Positions 40,888-50,039 of a DNA stretch of 53,016 nucleotides are shown one piece after another. Source of the DNA: an uncultured Acetatifactor sp. (GTDB taxonomy: Bacteria; Bacillota; Clostridia; Lachnospirales; Lachnospiraceae); assembly GCA_910587555.1 (NCBI GenBank), contig CAJULV010000005.1:1-53016 (forward strand), given 5' to 3'. Below the pieces are notes generated by a model. It saw only the letters and a program-made list of their open reading frames with translations. It was not told the DNA's origin and made no database searches. Made by a program: the position numbers and the translations under genes. The first letter of the stretch is position 1. Every line of letters begins with the position of its first letter.

Positions 40888-43638
40888 ATGAAAAAGTCAA
40901 CATTCAAAAGGCTGTGCCTGGAACTGGTCCAGCACCTTCTTGCGGCAGGTATGCTGTTGGCTGTGGCAGGTTTGCTGCTGAATTCCCATGTGGCGGTAAA
41001 TTCCATAGACGGCACACAGGTTTATAAAATTTTCCCCGCGGATATGGGTGTGGCATTTGAGGACTCCGAAATATACCATGACCTGTTTCGAAACGCGGTT
41101 TCCGACATCACCCGGCTGGTGGCAATCAAGAGGCAGCTGGAGACGGATGGTGTCTTTGACCCTTCAAAGGAAATCGATATCACGGCCTGCGCCCAGGAAA
41201 TCGGTGGGAACCCAAACTGCAGGGTGACCGCCATCTATGAGCTGGACAGCCTGATCAAATGGGGAAAATACGGAGTGGAATACACCAACCGTTTCCTGAG
41301 CATGTCGGATTTTGTCAACTATTTCGGCAATTGTATTTATCCCGAAAATTTTAAGCTGGACGAGTACGGCCAGCTGTGTTTTGATGACTTTTACCGGGTG
41401 GAGGATCCCGGCAGCATTCTTGTGGGACAGGAAGATGGGGAAACGGAAGACGGGAACCATCCAACGGATAGCATGGACGAACCCCAATCCCCTTCCGGCA
41501 AATCCGCGGAAGAAATCCGTCTGCTCTCTGAAAAACTGGAAGCCTGTACCCAGGAACAGCTGGAGGACCTTGTCTTTTCCCATGTTATGGCCAAACAGCT
41601 GAAGGACCTGGATGTTTCCAGGGAAGATGACGGAAGCCTTGTGGTGTATGTTCCCATGATAAACTGCCGTTACGATATGGCAAACGGGGAACGGCAGCTG
41701 ACGGCCTGCGCCGATAACTGGGTAGACTATATACTGCTTCAGGAAAATACGGATATGGTCATTCAGGACATTACATCCAATTACCAGCGCTACCAGGTCT
41801 GCAATGACGCATACAAAGAGGAAAACACCAATGTAAAATACATGGTGCGCACAATGACGGACAGCGGCATGTCCACATACACCAACCGAAAGGACCTGGA
41901 AAAGGCAGATGACGATTATGTCACGGAGACATTTAACGAATACAGATGGTATCTGATATACTATCCGGACAGCCTTGTATTTATGGGAAATACCATACTG
42001 AGCGAGGAAGAAATTGACGGTTATATCAATGAGTACGGTTATGCTTATCCCGACACCACCCATATCTGGATGGGGGTGGATGCCAATTATCCCGTTACAG
42101 GGGACTCCTTTCAGTCCGCCAATGAACTTTACCAGAAGATCGTACCCAATATAAACCGGATTCTGGGATGTATTGTTCTTCTGGGCGCCGCATGGGTGGC
42201 AATCGGTATTTATCTGACTGTCACTGCAGGAACGGCTGTCAGTGAAAAGGGGGAGCGGATTCTGTACCTCAACCGCTTTGACCGGATCTGGACCGAAGCC
42301 GCCCTTGCGGTAACCGCCGTGCTGGCCTGGGGGGGACTGTATGGATATCGGATCCTCCGGGATATCACCGGGACTGCCGGCACCGCTTCTGAGCTGCTGG
42401 GAATACAGCTCACAAAGCTGTACCAGTACGGATTGTTTGCCCTCTATGGGCTGTATGTCAGCATTGCGGTCCAGCTGATCTGGTACAGCCTGGTCCGGCG
42501 CACCAAAGCCGGCAACCTGTGGCAGGACAGCTTCCTTTCCCATTTTTGCAGAGGGCTTGACAATTCCGTCAAATTTGTATTCCGCCACAGAAATTCGGTG
42601 GTCAGTGCCTTGCTTCCCTACAATGCGTTCCTGTTCTCCAATCTGGCGGGAATTGTGGCCGTTTATGTTTTGCGGGAGGAACGCCTTCCCATGCTGCTGA
42701 TCGTTGCGGCTTTGATTGCACTGGACAGCCTTGCCGGCGTTTTTATTTTCAGAAACAGGGCCGAGCAGATAGAAATTGTGGAAGGAATCCGTAAAATTCG
42801 GGACGGGGAAGTGGAGTTTAAGCTGGATACGGACATGCTTCACGGCTCCAGCAGGGAGCTGGCTGACGCGGTGAACAATATCGGCGAAGGCATCAAAAAG
42901 GCAGTGAGTACCAGCATGAAAGATGAACAGATGAAAACGGACCTGATTACCAATGTGTCCCATGATATTAAGACCCCGCTTACCTCCATCATCAATTATG
43001 TGGATTTGCTGAAGCGCTTGCATATAGAAGAAGAGCCTGCAAAAGGCTACATCAAAATCCTGGACGGAAAAACACAGCGGCTGAAGCAGCTCACAGACGA
43101 CCTGGTAGAGGCCTCCAAGATATCCTCCGGCAATATTGAGCTGGAGAGGGAAAAGCTGAACCTGACCGAACTCCTCAATCAGGGAATCGGAGAATTTTCC
43201 GAAAGAATGGAGGAATGCAGGCTGCAGGTGGTATTTGACAGGATGGATACACCGGCTTTCATCTATGCGGACAGCCGCAGAATGTGGCGGGTAGTGGAGA
43301 ATTTATTCAACAATGTCTGTAAATATGCCATGGAAGGCACGCGGATCTATATTGATTTGTCCAGACAGCAGGAACGGATAGAAGTATCGGTGAAAAATAT
43401 ATCCAGGCAGCAGATGAATATACGTTCCGATGAACTCACGGAGCGCTTTATCCGGGGAGATTCCTCCAGGACCACGGAAGGAAGCGGATTGGGGCTGTAT
43501 ATAGCCAAAAGCCTGGTGCAGGTTCAGGGAGGAAGCTTTGAGATCTTCCTGGACGGAGATCTGTTTAAAACCGTATTTTCTTTTGCGGAATACCGTGCTT
43601 CTGAAGAGAAGGCACCGGAGGCACAGGCCGGAGAATGA
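40888..43638 (+). CDS. large membrane sensor histidine kinase
   Basis: A 916-residue kinase cognate to the upstream regulator. TM1 is near residues 13-33. An extracytoplasmic region of roughly 390 residues follows, rich in acidic residues and without a recognised sensor fold. About five more membrane segments lie between 424 and 622 (for example ILGCIVLLGAAWVAIGIYL and LIVAALIALDSLAGVFIF). A HAMP-like linker (EIVEGIRKIRDGEVEFKLD) comes next. H-box VSHDIKTPLTS has phospho-acceptor His692; N-box ENLFNNVCKYA and G-box GSGLGLYIAKSL follow. The large outer domain with a multi-span core is not the simple two-TM VanS design. The signal sensed is unknown. Confidence 0.92.
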   Translation: MKKSTFKRLCLELVQHLLAAGMLLAVAGLLLNSHVAVNSIDGTQVYKIFPADMGVAFEDSEIYHDLFRNAVSDITRLVAIKRQLETDGVFDPSKEIDITACAQEIGGNPNCRVTAIYELDSLIKWGKYGVEYTNRFLSMSDFVNYFGNCIYPENFKLDEYGQLCFDDFYRVEDPGSILVGQEDGETEDGNHPTDSMDEPQSPSGKSAEEIRLLSEKLEACTQEQLEDLVFSHVMAKQLKDLDVSREDDGSLVVYVPMINCRYDMANGERQLTACADNWVDYILLQENTDMVIQDITSNYQRYQVCNDAYKEENTNVKYMVRTMTDSGMSTYTNRKDLEKADDDYVTETFNEYRWYLIYYPDSLVFMGNTILSEEEIDGYINEYGYAYPDTTHIWMGVDANYPVTGDSFQSANELYQKIVPNINRILGCIVLLGAAWVAIGIYLTVTAGTAVSEKGERILYLNRFDRIWTEAALAVTAVLAWGGLYGYRILRDITGTAGTASELLGIQLTKLYQYGLFALYGLYVSIAVQLIWYSLVRRTKAGNLWQDSFLSHFCRGLDNSVKFVFRHRNSVVSALLPYNAFLFSNLAGIVAVYVLREERLPMLLIVAALIALDSLAGVFIFRNRAEQIEIVEGIRKIRDGEVEFKLDTDMLHGSSRELADAVNNIGEGIKKAVSTSMKDEQMKTDLITNVSHDIKTPLTSIINYVDLLKRLHIEEEPAKGYIKILDGKTQRLKQLTDDLVEASKISSGNIELEREKLNLTELLNQGIGEFSERMEECRLQVVFDRMDTPAFIYADSRRMWRVVENLFNNVCKYAMEGTRIYIDLSRQQERIEVSVKNISRQQMNIRSDELTERFIRGDSSRTTEGSGLGLYIAKSLVQVQGGSFEIFLDGDLFKTVFSFAEYRASEEKAPEAQAGE

Positions 43639-43784
43639 AGCCGTAAAATGCGGAAGGCAGTTTCCACGGGGAGGCGGGAGAAGCATATGACAGCCTGACG
43701 GTGTGTTTCAGACATGAAAGAAAAGACAGCGGGGGACGGCGCATGGGCTGAAGTGTTTCGGCCATGGGGAGAAAGGAAAACAGG

Positions 43785-45131
43785 ATGGAGAGACGGAAAA
43801 AGGCGCACATCATCAGCAGCGTGGTTTCGGGGAGTATCGCGGAAGAACTGGAGATCGAGGCAGGGGACAGGATACTCTCCATTGACGGAAACGAAATTGA
43901 AGATATATTTGACTACCAGTTTCTGATACAGGATACTTATATCGAGGTTCTGGTGGAAAAAGCTGACGGAGAGCAGTGGCTGCTGGAAGTGGAGAAGGAT
44001 TTTGACGAGGACCTGGGAATTGCATTTGAAAACGGACTCATGGATGAGTACCGCAGCTGCAGGAACAAATGCATTTTCTGTTTTATCGATCAGATGCCTC
44101 CGGGAATGCGGGAAACGCTGTATTTTAAGGACGACGATTCCAGGCTTTCTTTCCTGCAGGGAAATTATGTGACCCTGACAAATATGTCTGAGCATGACAT
44201 AGACAGAATCTGCAGGTATCATCTCTCCCCTATCAATATCTCCTTTCAGACCATGAATCCCCGGCTGCGATGCATGATGCTGAACAACCGGTTTGCGGGG
44301 GACGCCCTGAAGAAGGTGGATGTGCTGTACGGGGCAGGGATACACATGAATGGGCAGATTGTACTCTGCAAGGGGATAAACGACGGCGCGGAGCTGGAAT
44401 ACAGCATCCGGCAGCTGATGAAATATATTCCGGTGCTGGAGAGCGTCTCCGTGGTGCCGGTGGGGCTGACCAGGTTTCGGGAAGGGCTGTATCCGCTGGA
44501 ACCCTTCGGCCGTGAGGAGGCAGCCGCCGTGATTGACATGATAGAAGGGTTTCAGCGGACGTGCCGCGGGGCGTATGGGATCCATTTTATCCACGCCAGT
44601 GATGAATGGTACCTTCTGGCGGGCAAGGAGTTGCCTGAGGAGGCGCGCTACGACGGATATCCGCAGCTTGAAAACGGTGTGGGGATGCTGAGACTCCTGC
44701 TCAATGAGTTTGAGGAGAGCATGGAAGAACGGTTAAAAGCCCCTTTGCCGGATAGTTCCCCCAGGGAGGAACTGTCCATCGCCACAGGGAAGCTTCCGTT
44801 TCCCTATATTCAGCAGATGGCGGAACGCATGATGAAGGCTTATCCGGGGCTGAACATCCATGTATACCCCATAACCAATCATTTTTTCGGGGAACGGATT
44901 ACGGTATCCGGCCTGCTCACCGGACAGGACCTGCTGGCCCAACTTAGGGAAAAGACGCTGGGCAGCCGGCTTCTTCTTCCGGAAAACATTCTGCGTAGCG
45001 GAGAAGACGTATTTTTGGACGATATGCGGGTGGGAGAATTGGAAAAGGCTTTACAAGTGCCGATTAATATTGTAAAATCAAGCGGAAACGACTTTGTGAA
45101 AACGATTCTTGGAGAGCGGCTTCCGTTTTAA
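43785..45131 (+). CDS. DUF512 protein with PDZ-like and radical-SAM-type domains
   Basis: A 448-residue protein. Residues 1-60 are PDZ-like (SSVVSGSIAEELEIEAGD). Next comes a CxxxCxxC triad, Cys92, Cys96, Cys99 (SCRNKCIFCF), of the radical SAM type that binds 4Fe-4S. The DUF512 C-terminal region runs from about 230 (PVGLTRFREGLYPLEPF). The family is conserved in clostridia directly upstream of der-plsY-gpsA, as here; its reaction is not known. AAAGGAAAACAGG supports ATG 43785 over 43764. Distance to der is 36 bp. Confidence 0.9.
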   Translation: MERRKKAHIISSVVSGSIAEELEIEAGDRILSIDGNEIEDIFDYQFLIQDTYIEVLVEKADGEQWLLEVEKDFDEDLGIAFENGLMDEYRSCRNKCIFCFIDQMPPGMRETLYFKDDDSRLSFLQGNYVTLTNMSEHDIDRICRYHLSPINISFQTMNPRLRCMMLNNRFAGDALKKVDVLYGAGIHMNGQIVLCKGINDGAELEYSIRQLMKYIPVLESVSVVPVGLTRFREGLYPLEPFGREEAAAVIDMIEGFQRTCRGAYGIHFIHASDEWYLLAGKELPEEARYDGYPQLENGVGMLRLLLNEFEESMEERLKAPLPDSSPREELSIATGKLPFPYIQQMAERMMKAYPGLNIHVYPITNHFFGERITVSGLLTGQDLLAQLREKTLGSRLLLPENILRSGEDVFLDDMRVGELEKALQVPINIVKSSGNDFVKTILGERLPF

Positions 45132-45167
45132 AGCCGCCGTACAGCGATGAACCATAGGAGGTACTTT

Positions 45168-46499
45168 ATGGCAAAAAAGACCGGAAAACCGATTGTGGCG
45201 GTGGTGGGAAGGCCGAATGTTGGCAAATCCACCCTGTTTAATGTTCTGGCGGGGCAGCGCATATCCATTGTCCAGGATACCCCGGGAATTACCAGAGACA
45301 GGATATATACGGATGTCACTTGGCTGAACCAGACCTTCACCTTGATTGATACAGGCGGAATCGAGCCGGACAGCAAGGATATCATTCTGTCCCAGATGAG
45401 GGCACAGGCACAGATTGCCATAGACACAGCGGATGTTATTTTGTTTCTGGTGGATGTAAAGGACGGCCTGGTGGATTCGGACGCCAAGGTGGCGGACATG
45501 CTGCGCCGTTCCCACAAGCCTGTAGTACTTGTGGTCAATAAGGTGGACAGCTTTGAAAAATATATGGCGGATGTATACGAATTCTATAACCTGGGAATCG
45601 GGGAACCCCATCCCATTTCCGCAGCCAACAGGCTTGGACTGGGTGATATGCTGGAGGAGGTTATTTCCCATTTCGACAACGCGGTCAGTGAGGAAGAGGC
45701 AGACGAGCGTCCCAGGGTGGCAATCGTGGGAAAACCCAATGTGGGAAAATCTTCCCTGATCAACAGGCTCCTGGGGGAAGAACGCCTCATTGTATCGGAC
45801 ATTGCCGGAACTACCCGGGATGCCGTAGATACGGAAATCGTCCACAACGGCAAGGAATATATATTCATAGATACAGCCGGGCTGCGCCGGAAAAATAAAA
45901 TCAAGGAAGCCCTGGAGCATTATATGATTGTGCGTGCCGTCAGTGCGGTGGAGCGGGCGGATATCGTGGTATTGGTCATTGACGCGGTGGAAGGCGTCAG
46001 CGAGCAGGATGCCAAGATTGCGGGCATTGCCCATGAGCGCGGTAAGGCGGTCATCATAGCCGTAAATAAATGGGACGCGGTGGAAAAAGATGACAAAACA
46101 ATCTATGAAGTAACCGATAGAGTCCGAGGTGTCCTGTCCTACATGCCATATGCGGAGATTGTGTTCATATCTGCGCTGACAGGGCAGCGGCTTCCAAAGC
46201 TGTTCAACATAATAGATATGGTCAGCGAGAACCATGCCATGCGGGTTGCTACCGGCGTGCTGAACGAGATCATGGCAGAAGCGGTGGCAATGCAGCAGCC
46301 TCCATCGGATAAGGGAAAGCGCCTGAGGCTTTATTACATCACACAGGTGGCAGTGAAACCGCCTACTTTTGTTATCTTTGTCAATGATAAAGAGCTGATG
46401 CATTTTTCCTATACCAGGTATATCGAGAACCAGATTCGGGAGACCTTCGGGTTCAGGGGAACGCCGCTGCGTTTTATTATCAGGGAACGCAATGAATGA
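45168..46499 (+). CDS. der: ribosome-assembly GTPase Der (EngA)
   Basis: A 443-residue protein with two GTPase domains in tandem and a C-terminal KH-like domain, the unique Der layout. First G domain: GRPNVGKST, DTPGIT, DTGGI, NKVD. Second: GKPNVGKSS, DIAGTTRD, DTAGLRRK, NKWD. It acts in 50S ribosomal subunit maturation. ATAGGAGG precedes ATG 45168; an ATG 21 bases upstream is in frame but has no ribosome binding site. Followed by plsY after 72 bp. Confidence 0.96.
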   Translation: MAKKTGKPIVAVVGRPNVGKSTLFNVLAGQRISIVQDTPGITRDRIYTDVTWLNQTFTLIDTGGIEPDSKDIILSQMRAQAQIAIDTADVILFLVDVKDGLVDSDAKVADMLRRSHKPVVLVVNKVDSFEKYMADVYEFYNLGIGEPHPISAANRLGLGDMLEEVISHFDNAVSEEEADERPRVAIVGKPNVGKSSLINRLLGEERLIVSDIAGTTRDAVDTEIVHNGKEYIFIDTAGLRRKNKIKEALEHYMIVRAVSAVERADIVVLVIDAVEGVSEQDAKIAGIAHERGKAVIIAVNKWDAVEKDDKTIYEVTDRVRGVLSYMPYAEIVFISALTGQRLPKLFNIIDMVSENHAMRVATGVLNEIMAEAVAMQQPPSDKGKRLRLYYITQVAVKPPTFVIFVNDKELMHFSYTRYIENQIRETFGFRGTPLRFIIRERNE

Positions 46500-46571
46500 C
46501 GGCAGAGAAATACATTTATGGGAAAAAACACTCAGATGAAAACGTGTCCATTTGAAAGGGAGCTATGACAA

Positions 46572-47261
46572 ATGATGGAAAGGATACTTTGTTTGGCAAT
46601 TGGTTATGTATGCGGATTGTTTCAGACGGCATATTTTTACGGTAAGGCACACGGAATCGACATCCGCCAGTACGGCAGCGGGAATTCCGGGACCACCAAC
46701 GCCCTCCGCGTGCTGGGGACGAAAGCCGGGCTGATTGTGCTGGCCGGGGACTGCCTGAAGTGCATGGCTGCTGTATGGGTATCACGGCTGCTGTTCGGAA
46801 ACAGCCATCCTGATATGATATACCTTCTCAGCCTTTATGCGGGAGCCGGCGCGGTATTGGGACACAATTATCCGTTTTATATGAATTTTAAGGGCGGAAA
46901 GGGAATTGCCGCCACAGCAGGGCTGATTCTGGCATTTCACCCCTACTTTATCGTCATGGGAATCGTGGTGTTTTTCGGCATCTTCTTTACCACCCATCTG
47001 GTGTCGCTGGGTTCCCTGCTGGTTTACCTGGGCTTTGTCATCGAGATGGCTGTCTGCGGGCAGATGGGCGTGTTTGCCGGAGTGACACAGGCGGAACTGG
47101 TTGAAATGTATATTATTTCCGTCCTTCTGGCCGTTCTTGCCTACTGGAAGCACAGGGAAAACATCGTCCGCCTGGTTCATGGAAACGAGCGGAAGACTTA
47201 TCTGTTAAAGAAAAATAAAGTGGATGTGGAAGCAGCGGGCAGCAAACAGGACAGCCATTAG
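46572..47261 (+). CDS. plsY: acyl-phosphate:glycerol-3-phosphate acyltransferase PlsY
   Basis: Integral membrane enzyme making lysophosphatidic acid from acyl-phosphate and glycerol-3-phosphate, the first step of phospholipid synthesis. The 229-residue protein has about five membrane helices and the family motifs YGSGNSGTTNALRVLG (29-44), GHNYPFYMNFKGGKG (89-103, with the conserved GGKG) and a third loop before the last helix. The first motif has Thr where many PlsY have Ala (GATN). The C-terminal tail (about 25 residues, basic) is longer than usual. AAGGGAG nine bases before ATG 46572. Confidence 0.94.
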   Translation: MMERILCLAIGYVCGLFQTAYFYGKAHGIDIRQYGSGNSGTTNALRVLGTKAGLIVLAGDCLKCMAAVWVSRLLFGNSHPDMIYLLSLYAGAGAVLGHNYPFYMNFKGGKGIAATAGLILAFHPYFIVMGIVVFFGIFFTTHLVSLGSLLVYLGFVIEMAVCGQMGVFAGVTQAELVEMYIISVLLAVLAYWKHRENIVRLVHGNERKTYLLKKNKVDVEAAGSKQDSH

Positions 47262-47368
47262 GCAGGGAGCATGGCGGCCGGGCCGTTGGGAGAAGAACGG
47301 ATACGGACAAGCGGAAGAAGACACCGATATAATAAAGAGCGGCAGAATGTCTGCGGAAAAGAGGTATT

Positions 47369-48382
47369 ATGGCAAAGGTAGGTATCATTGGCGGAGGAAG
47401 CTGGGGAATTGCCCTGGCAGCTTTATTGCGGAAGAACGGGCACGAGATTACGGTTTGGTCGGCATTGGAAACGGAAATCGAAATGCTGCGGGAAAACCAT
47501 GAACACAAGATGCTGCCGGGGGTAAAGCTGCCGGAAGACATGGTATTTACAACGGAAGAAAAAGCGGCGGCCGAGGGGATGGATTTGCTGGTGATGGCAG
47601 TGGCAAGCTCCTACACCCGTGTCACCGCCCGTCGCTTTGCGCCTTTTACGGAAGCGGGGCAAAAGATCCTGAACGTGGCGAAAGGAATTGAAGAAGCTAC
47701 CCTGATGACGCTTTCCGAGATAATCGAGCAGGAGATACCGCAGGCGGATGTAGCAGTGATGTCCGGTCCCTCCCATGCGGAGGAGGTGGGCAGAGGGCTT
47801 CCTACAACCATTGTAGTGGGGGCAAAGTCAAAAGCCACGGCCGAATATATCCAGAATCTGTTTATGTGCGAGACATTCCGGGTTTATGTCAGCCCGGACA
47901 TCCTGGGGATGGAGCTGGGCGGCTCCCTGAAGAATGTGGTGGCCCTTGCGGCGGGGATTGCGGACGGCCTCGGTTACGGGGACAATACAAAAGCGGCCCT
48001 GATCACACGGGGAATTACGGAGATCGCCAGGCTTGGTACCGCCATGGGCGGAAAATTCGAGACCTTCTGCGGCCTCACCGGTATCGGGGACCTGATTGTA
48101 ACCTGTGCCAGCATGCATTCCAGAAACCGCCGGGCAGGTATCCTCATCGGCCAGGGAAAGACTTACGAAGAGGCCATGGGCGAAGTACAGATGGTGGTTG
48201 AGGGCGTCCATTCTGCCAAGGCGGCCATGAAGCTTGCCGGGAAATACCACATCCAGCTGCCCATTATCGAGAAGGTTAACGAGGTGCTGTTCGGCGGCAA
48301 AAGTGCGGACCAGGCGGTGAAGGAACTGATGCTTCGGGACAAGAAGCTGGAAGTGTCGGATCTGCCCTGGCCGGAAGGGTAA
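47369..48382 (+). CDS. gpsA: NAD(P)H-dependent glycerol-3-phosphate dehydrogenase
   Basis: Makes glycerol-3-phosphate from dihydroxyacetone phosphate, supplying the substrate of PlsY encoded just upstream. The 337-residue protein has the Rossmann motif GGGSWGIALA, the SGPSHAEEV segment, the catalytic-lysine region LKNVVALAAGIADG, and the RNRRAG substrate site near the C-terminal half. Full length. In many clostridia spoIVA follows gpsA; here a MATE pump follows after 119 bp, and no spoIVA is in the window. AAAGAGG precedes the ATG. Confidence 0.95.
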   Translation: MAKVGIIGGGSWGIALAALLRKNGHEITVWSALETEIEMLRENHEHKMLPGVKLPEDMVFTTEEKAAAEGMDLLVMAVASSYTRVTARRFAPFTEAGQKILNVAKGIEEATLMTLSEIIEQEIPQADVAVMSGPSHAEEVGRGLPTTIVVGAKSKATAEYIQNLFMCETFRVYVSPDILGMELGGSLKNVVALAAGIADGLGYGDNTKAALITRGITEIARLGTAMGGKFETFCGLTGIGDLIVTCASMHSRNRRAGILIGQGKTYEEAMGEVQMVVEGVHSAKAAMKLAGKYHIQLPIIEKVNEVLFGGKSADQAVKELMLRDKKLEVSDLPWPEG

Positions 48383-48501
48383 AAACGGCAGCAGCGGGGC
48401 AATCTAGCCGCTGAATCGTGTAAAAAATTTCCAGGCCGGCCTGTATGCCCGCGCCAGGGCTTCCAGGCCTGTACGGAACAGAAAGAACCGGGTCAATCAT
48501 C

Positions 48502-49884
48502 ATGGAACGTACAAAAGAGAAAGGCATATCGGGCAGAAAGCCGGATACAAACGTACAGACAGAGGGAAATCCCTGGCGGATTATCCTTCTGTTTTCGCTG
48601 CCCCTGATGGCGGGAAATATTTTCCAACAGATGTATACGGTTGTAGACACGGCTGTAGTCGGAAAGGTGCTGGGAGTGGAGGCGCTGGCAGCCCTGGGGG
48701 CGGTGGACTGGCTGAACTGGCTGACGCTTGGGGTGACGCAGGGCTTTGCGCAGGGGTTTTCCATCCTGATGGCACAGAGGTTCGGCGCAGGGGAAAAAGA
48801 GAAGCTGCGCCGAACGATTACAAATTCCATCTTTCTGGCAATGTTGTGTGCCCTCTGCCTGACCGTCCTCAGTGAAGCCGCGGCCGGCTGGGCAATTTCA
48901 CTGCTGAAGACGCCGGTGGAAATACGCCCCGTTTCCATGGCGTACCTGCGCATTTTGTTCGGGGGGCTTCCCATTGTGATGGCATACAACCTGGCGGCGG
49001 CAGTCCTGCGTGCGCTGGGAAACGGCAGGCAGCCCCTTATAGCCATGGTAATCGCTTCCCTGACAAATATTATACTGGATTTCCTCTTTGTCATGGAATT
49101 TCAATGGGGCGTCCAGGGAGCTGCGGCTGCCACGCTGATTGCACAGTGCCTGTCGGCAGTATACTGTATCTGGCATATCCGCCGTATCCGGGAACTGCGG
49201 CTGAAGAAAGAGGACTGGAAGCCGGAAGGCGCCCTCTGCGTTATGCTGATGAAGCTGGGGCTGCCTATGGCATTTCAGAATACGGTCATTTCGGTGGGCG
49301 GAATGATTGTCCAGATGATTGTAAACGGCTTTGGCGTCATCTTTATTGCGGGAATGACCGCCACCAACAAGCTGTACGGAATTCTGGAGGTGGCGGCTAC
49401 CTCTTACGGATATGCCATGGTGACTTATTCCGGGCAGAACCTGGGCGCCGGCAAGCTGCGGAGAGTTTCCGAAGGCGTACGGGCAGGACTGGCGATAGCC
49501 ATGGCTACTTCCGTGCTGATTGCGGCGGTTATGCTGGGGTTTGGGCGCTGGATTCTCGCATGGTTTATGCCGGAGGACGCGGGGGCAGGCGTTCAGGCGC
49601 TGGAAATTGCCTACCGTTACCTGGCCATTATGTCACTGTGCCTTCCGGTTTTGTATGTGCTACATATTACGAGGAGCTGTATCCAGGGCTTGGGCAATAC
49701 CTTGCTGCCCATGGCTTCCGGCGTGGCGGAATTTATCATGCGTACCGGCACGGCGCTGCTGCTCCCGGTGGTATTCGGTGAGAACGGAATCATGTATGCG
49801 GAGGTTCTGGCCTGGCTGGGGGCGGATTTCATTTTGGTTCCCAGCTATCTGTACATTATGCGCCGGCTGAAGAAGGGAACGTAA
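48502..49884 (+). CDS. MATE family efflux transporter (NorM/DinF group)
   Basis: A 460-residue pump with 12 predicted membrane helices in two six-helix halves (FSLPLMAGNIFQQMYTVVDTAVVGK at the start of the first; GLPMAFQNTVISVGGMIVQ opening the second). Such proteins export drugs or metabolites using Na+ or H+. Start is unsure. ATG 48502 has only a weak GGGTC-type ribosome binding site, and the frame is open to 48445. A near-repeat TTCCAGGCC..CCTGTA occurs at 48429-48445 and 48461-48473 just upstream and could be an operator. The stop codon lies inside the inverted repeat at 49881-49912. Confidence 0.9.
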   Translation: MERTKEKGISGRKPDTNVQTEGNPWRIILLFSLPLMAGNIFQQMYTVVDTAVVGKVLGVEALAALGAVDWLNWLTLGVTQGFAQGFSILMAQRFGAGEKEKLRRTITNSIFLAMLCALCLTVLSEAAAGWAISLLKTPVEIRPVSMAYLRILFGGLPIVMAYNLAAAVLRALGNGRQPLIAMVIASLTNIILDFLFVMEFQWGVQGAAAATLIAQCLSAVYCIWHIRRIRELRLKKEDWKPEGALCVMLMKLGLPMAFQNTVISVGGMIVQMIVNGFGVIFIAGMTATNKLYGILEVAATSYGYAMVTYSGQNLGAGKLRRVSEGVRAGLAIAMATSVLIAAVMLGFGRWILAWFMPEDAGAGVQALEIAYRYLAIMSLCLPVLYVLHITRSCIQGLGNTLLPMASGVAEFIMRTGTALLLPVVFGENGIMYAEVLAWLGADFILVPSYLYIMRRLKKGT

Positions 49885-49928
49885 CAGTTCAGACAGGGCG
49901 CTGAACTGTTACGAGGGAACTGTTACGG
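49881..49928 (+). promoter_or_regulatory. perfect 12-bp inverted repeat overlapping the MATE stop codon, with an extra half-site
   Basis: GTAACAGTTCAG (49881-49892) and CTGAACTGTTAC (49901-49912) are exact complements with an 8-base loop. GAACTGTTACGG recurs at 49917-49928 as an extra half-site. There is no T-run, so it is not a classic terminator. It ends about 25 bases before the -35 box of the leader promoter. It could be a DNA operator or an RNA hairpin that protects the MATE mRNA end. Confidence 0.6.
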
Positions 49929-49953
49929 AATCGGAAAATATTACAAAAATGGG

Positions 49954-49982
49954 TTGACATTCCCAGGGGATATGCTTATACT
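49954..49982 (+). promoter_or_regulatory. strong vegetative promoter of the sORF / ABC exporter leader
   Basis: TTGACA (49954-49959), exactly 17 bp, TATACT (49977-49982). Six of six and five of six matches make this the best promoter in the window. Transcription would begin near 49989. Confidence 0.85.
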
Positions 49983-50039
49983 AAACAAAGTGCATTCCAT
50001 TAGAAGGGTCAAAAATAAAAAGAAAGGAGGCAGAAAATC

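Noticed and set aside
41164..43023. 619-codon minus-strand frame inside the histidine kinase gene
   Set aside because: Antisense to the kinase; the product is His/Gln/Pro-rich nonsense without domains.
45078..46403. 441-codon minus-strand frame across der
   Set aside because: Antisense to der, whose two GTPase domains are intact; no start signals.
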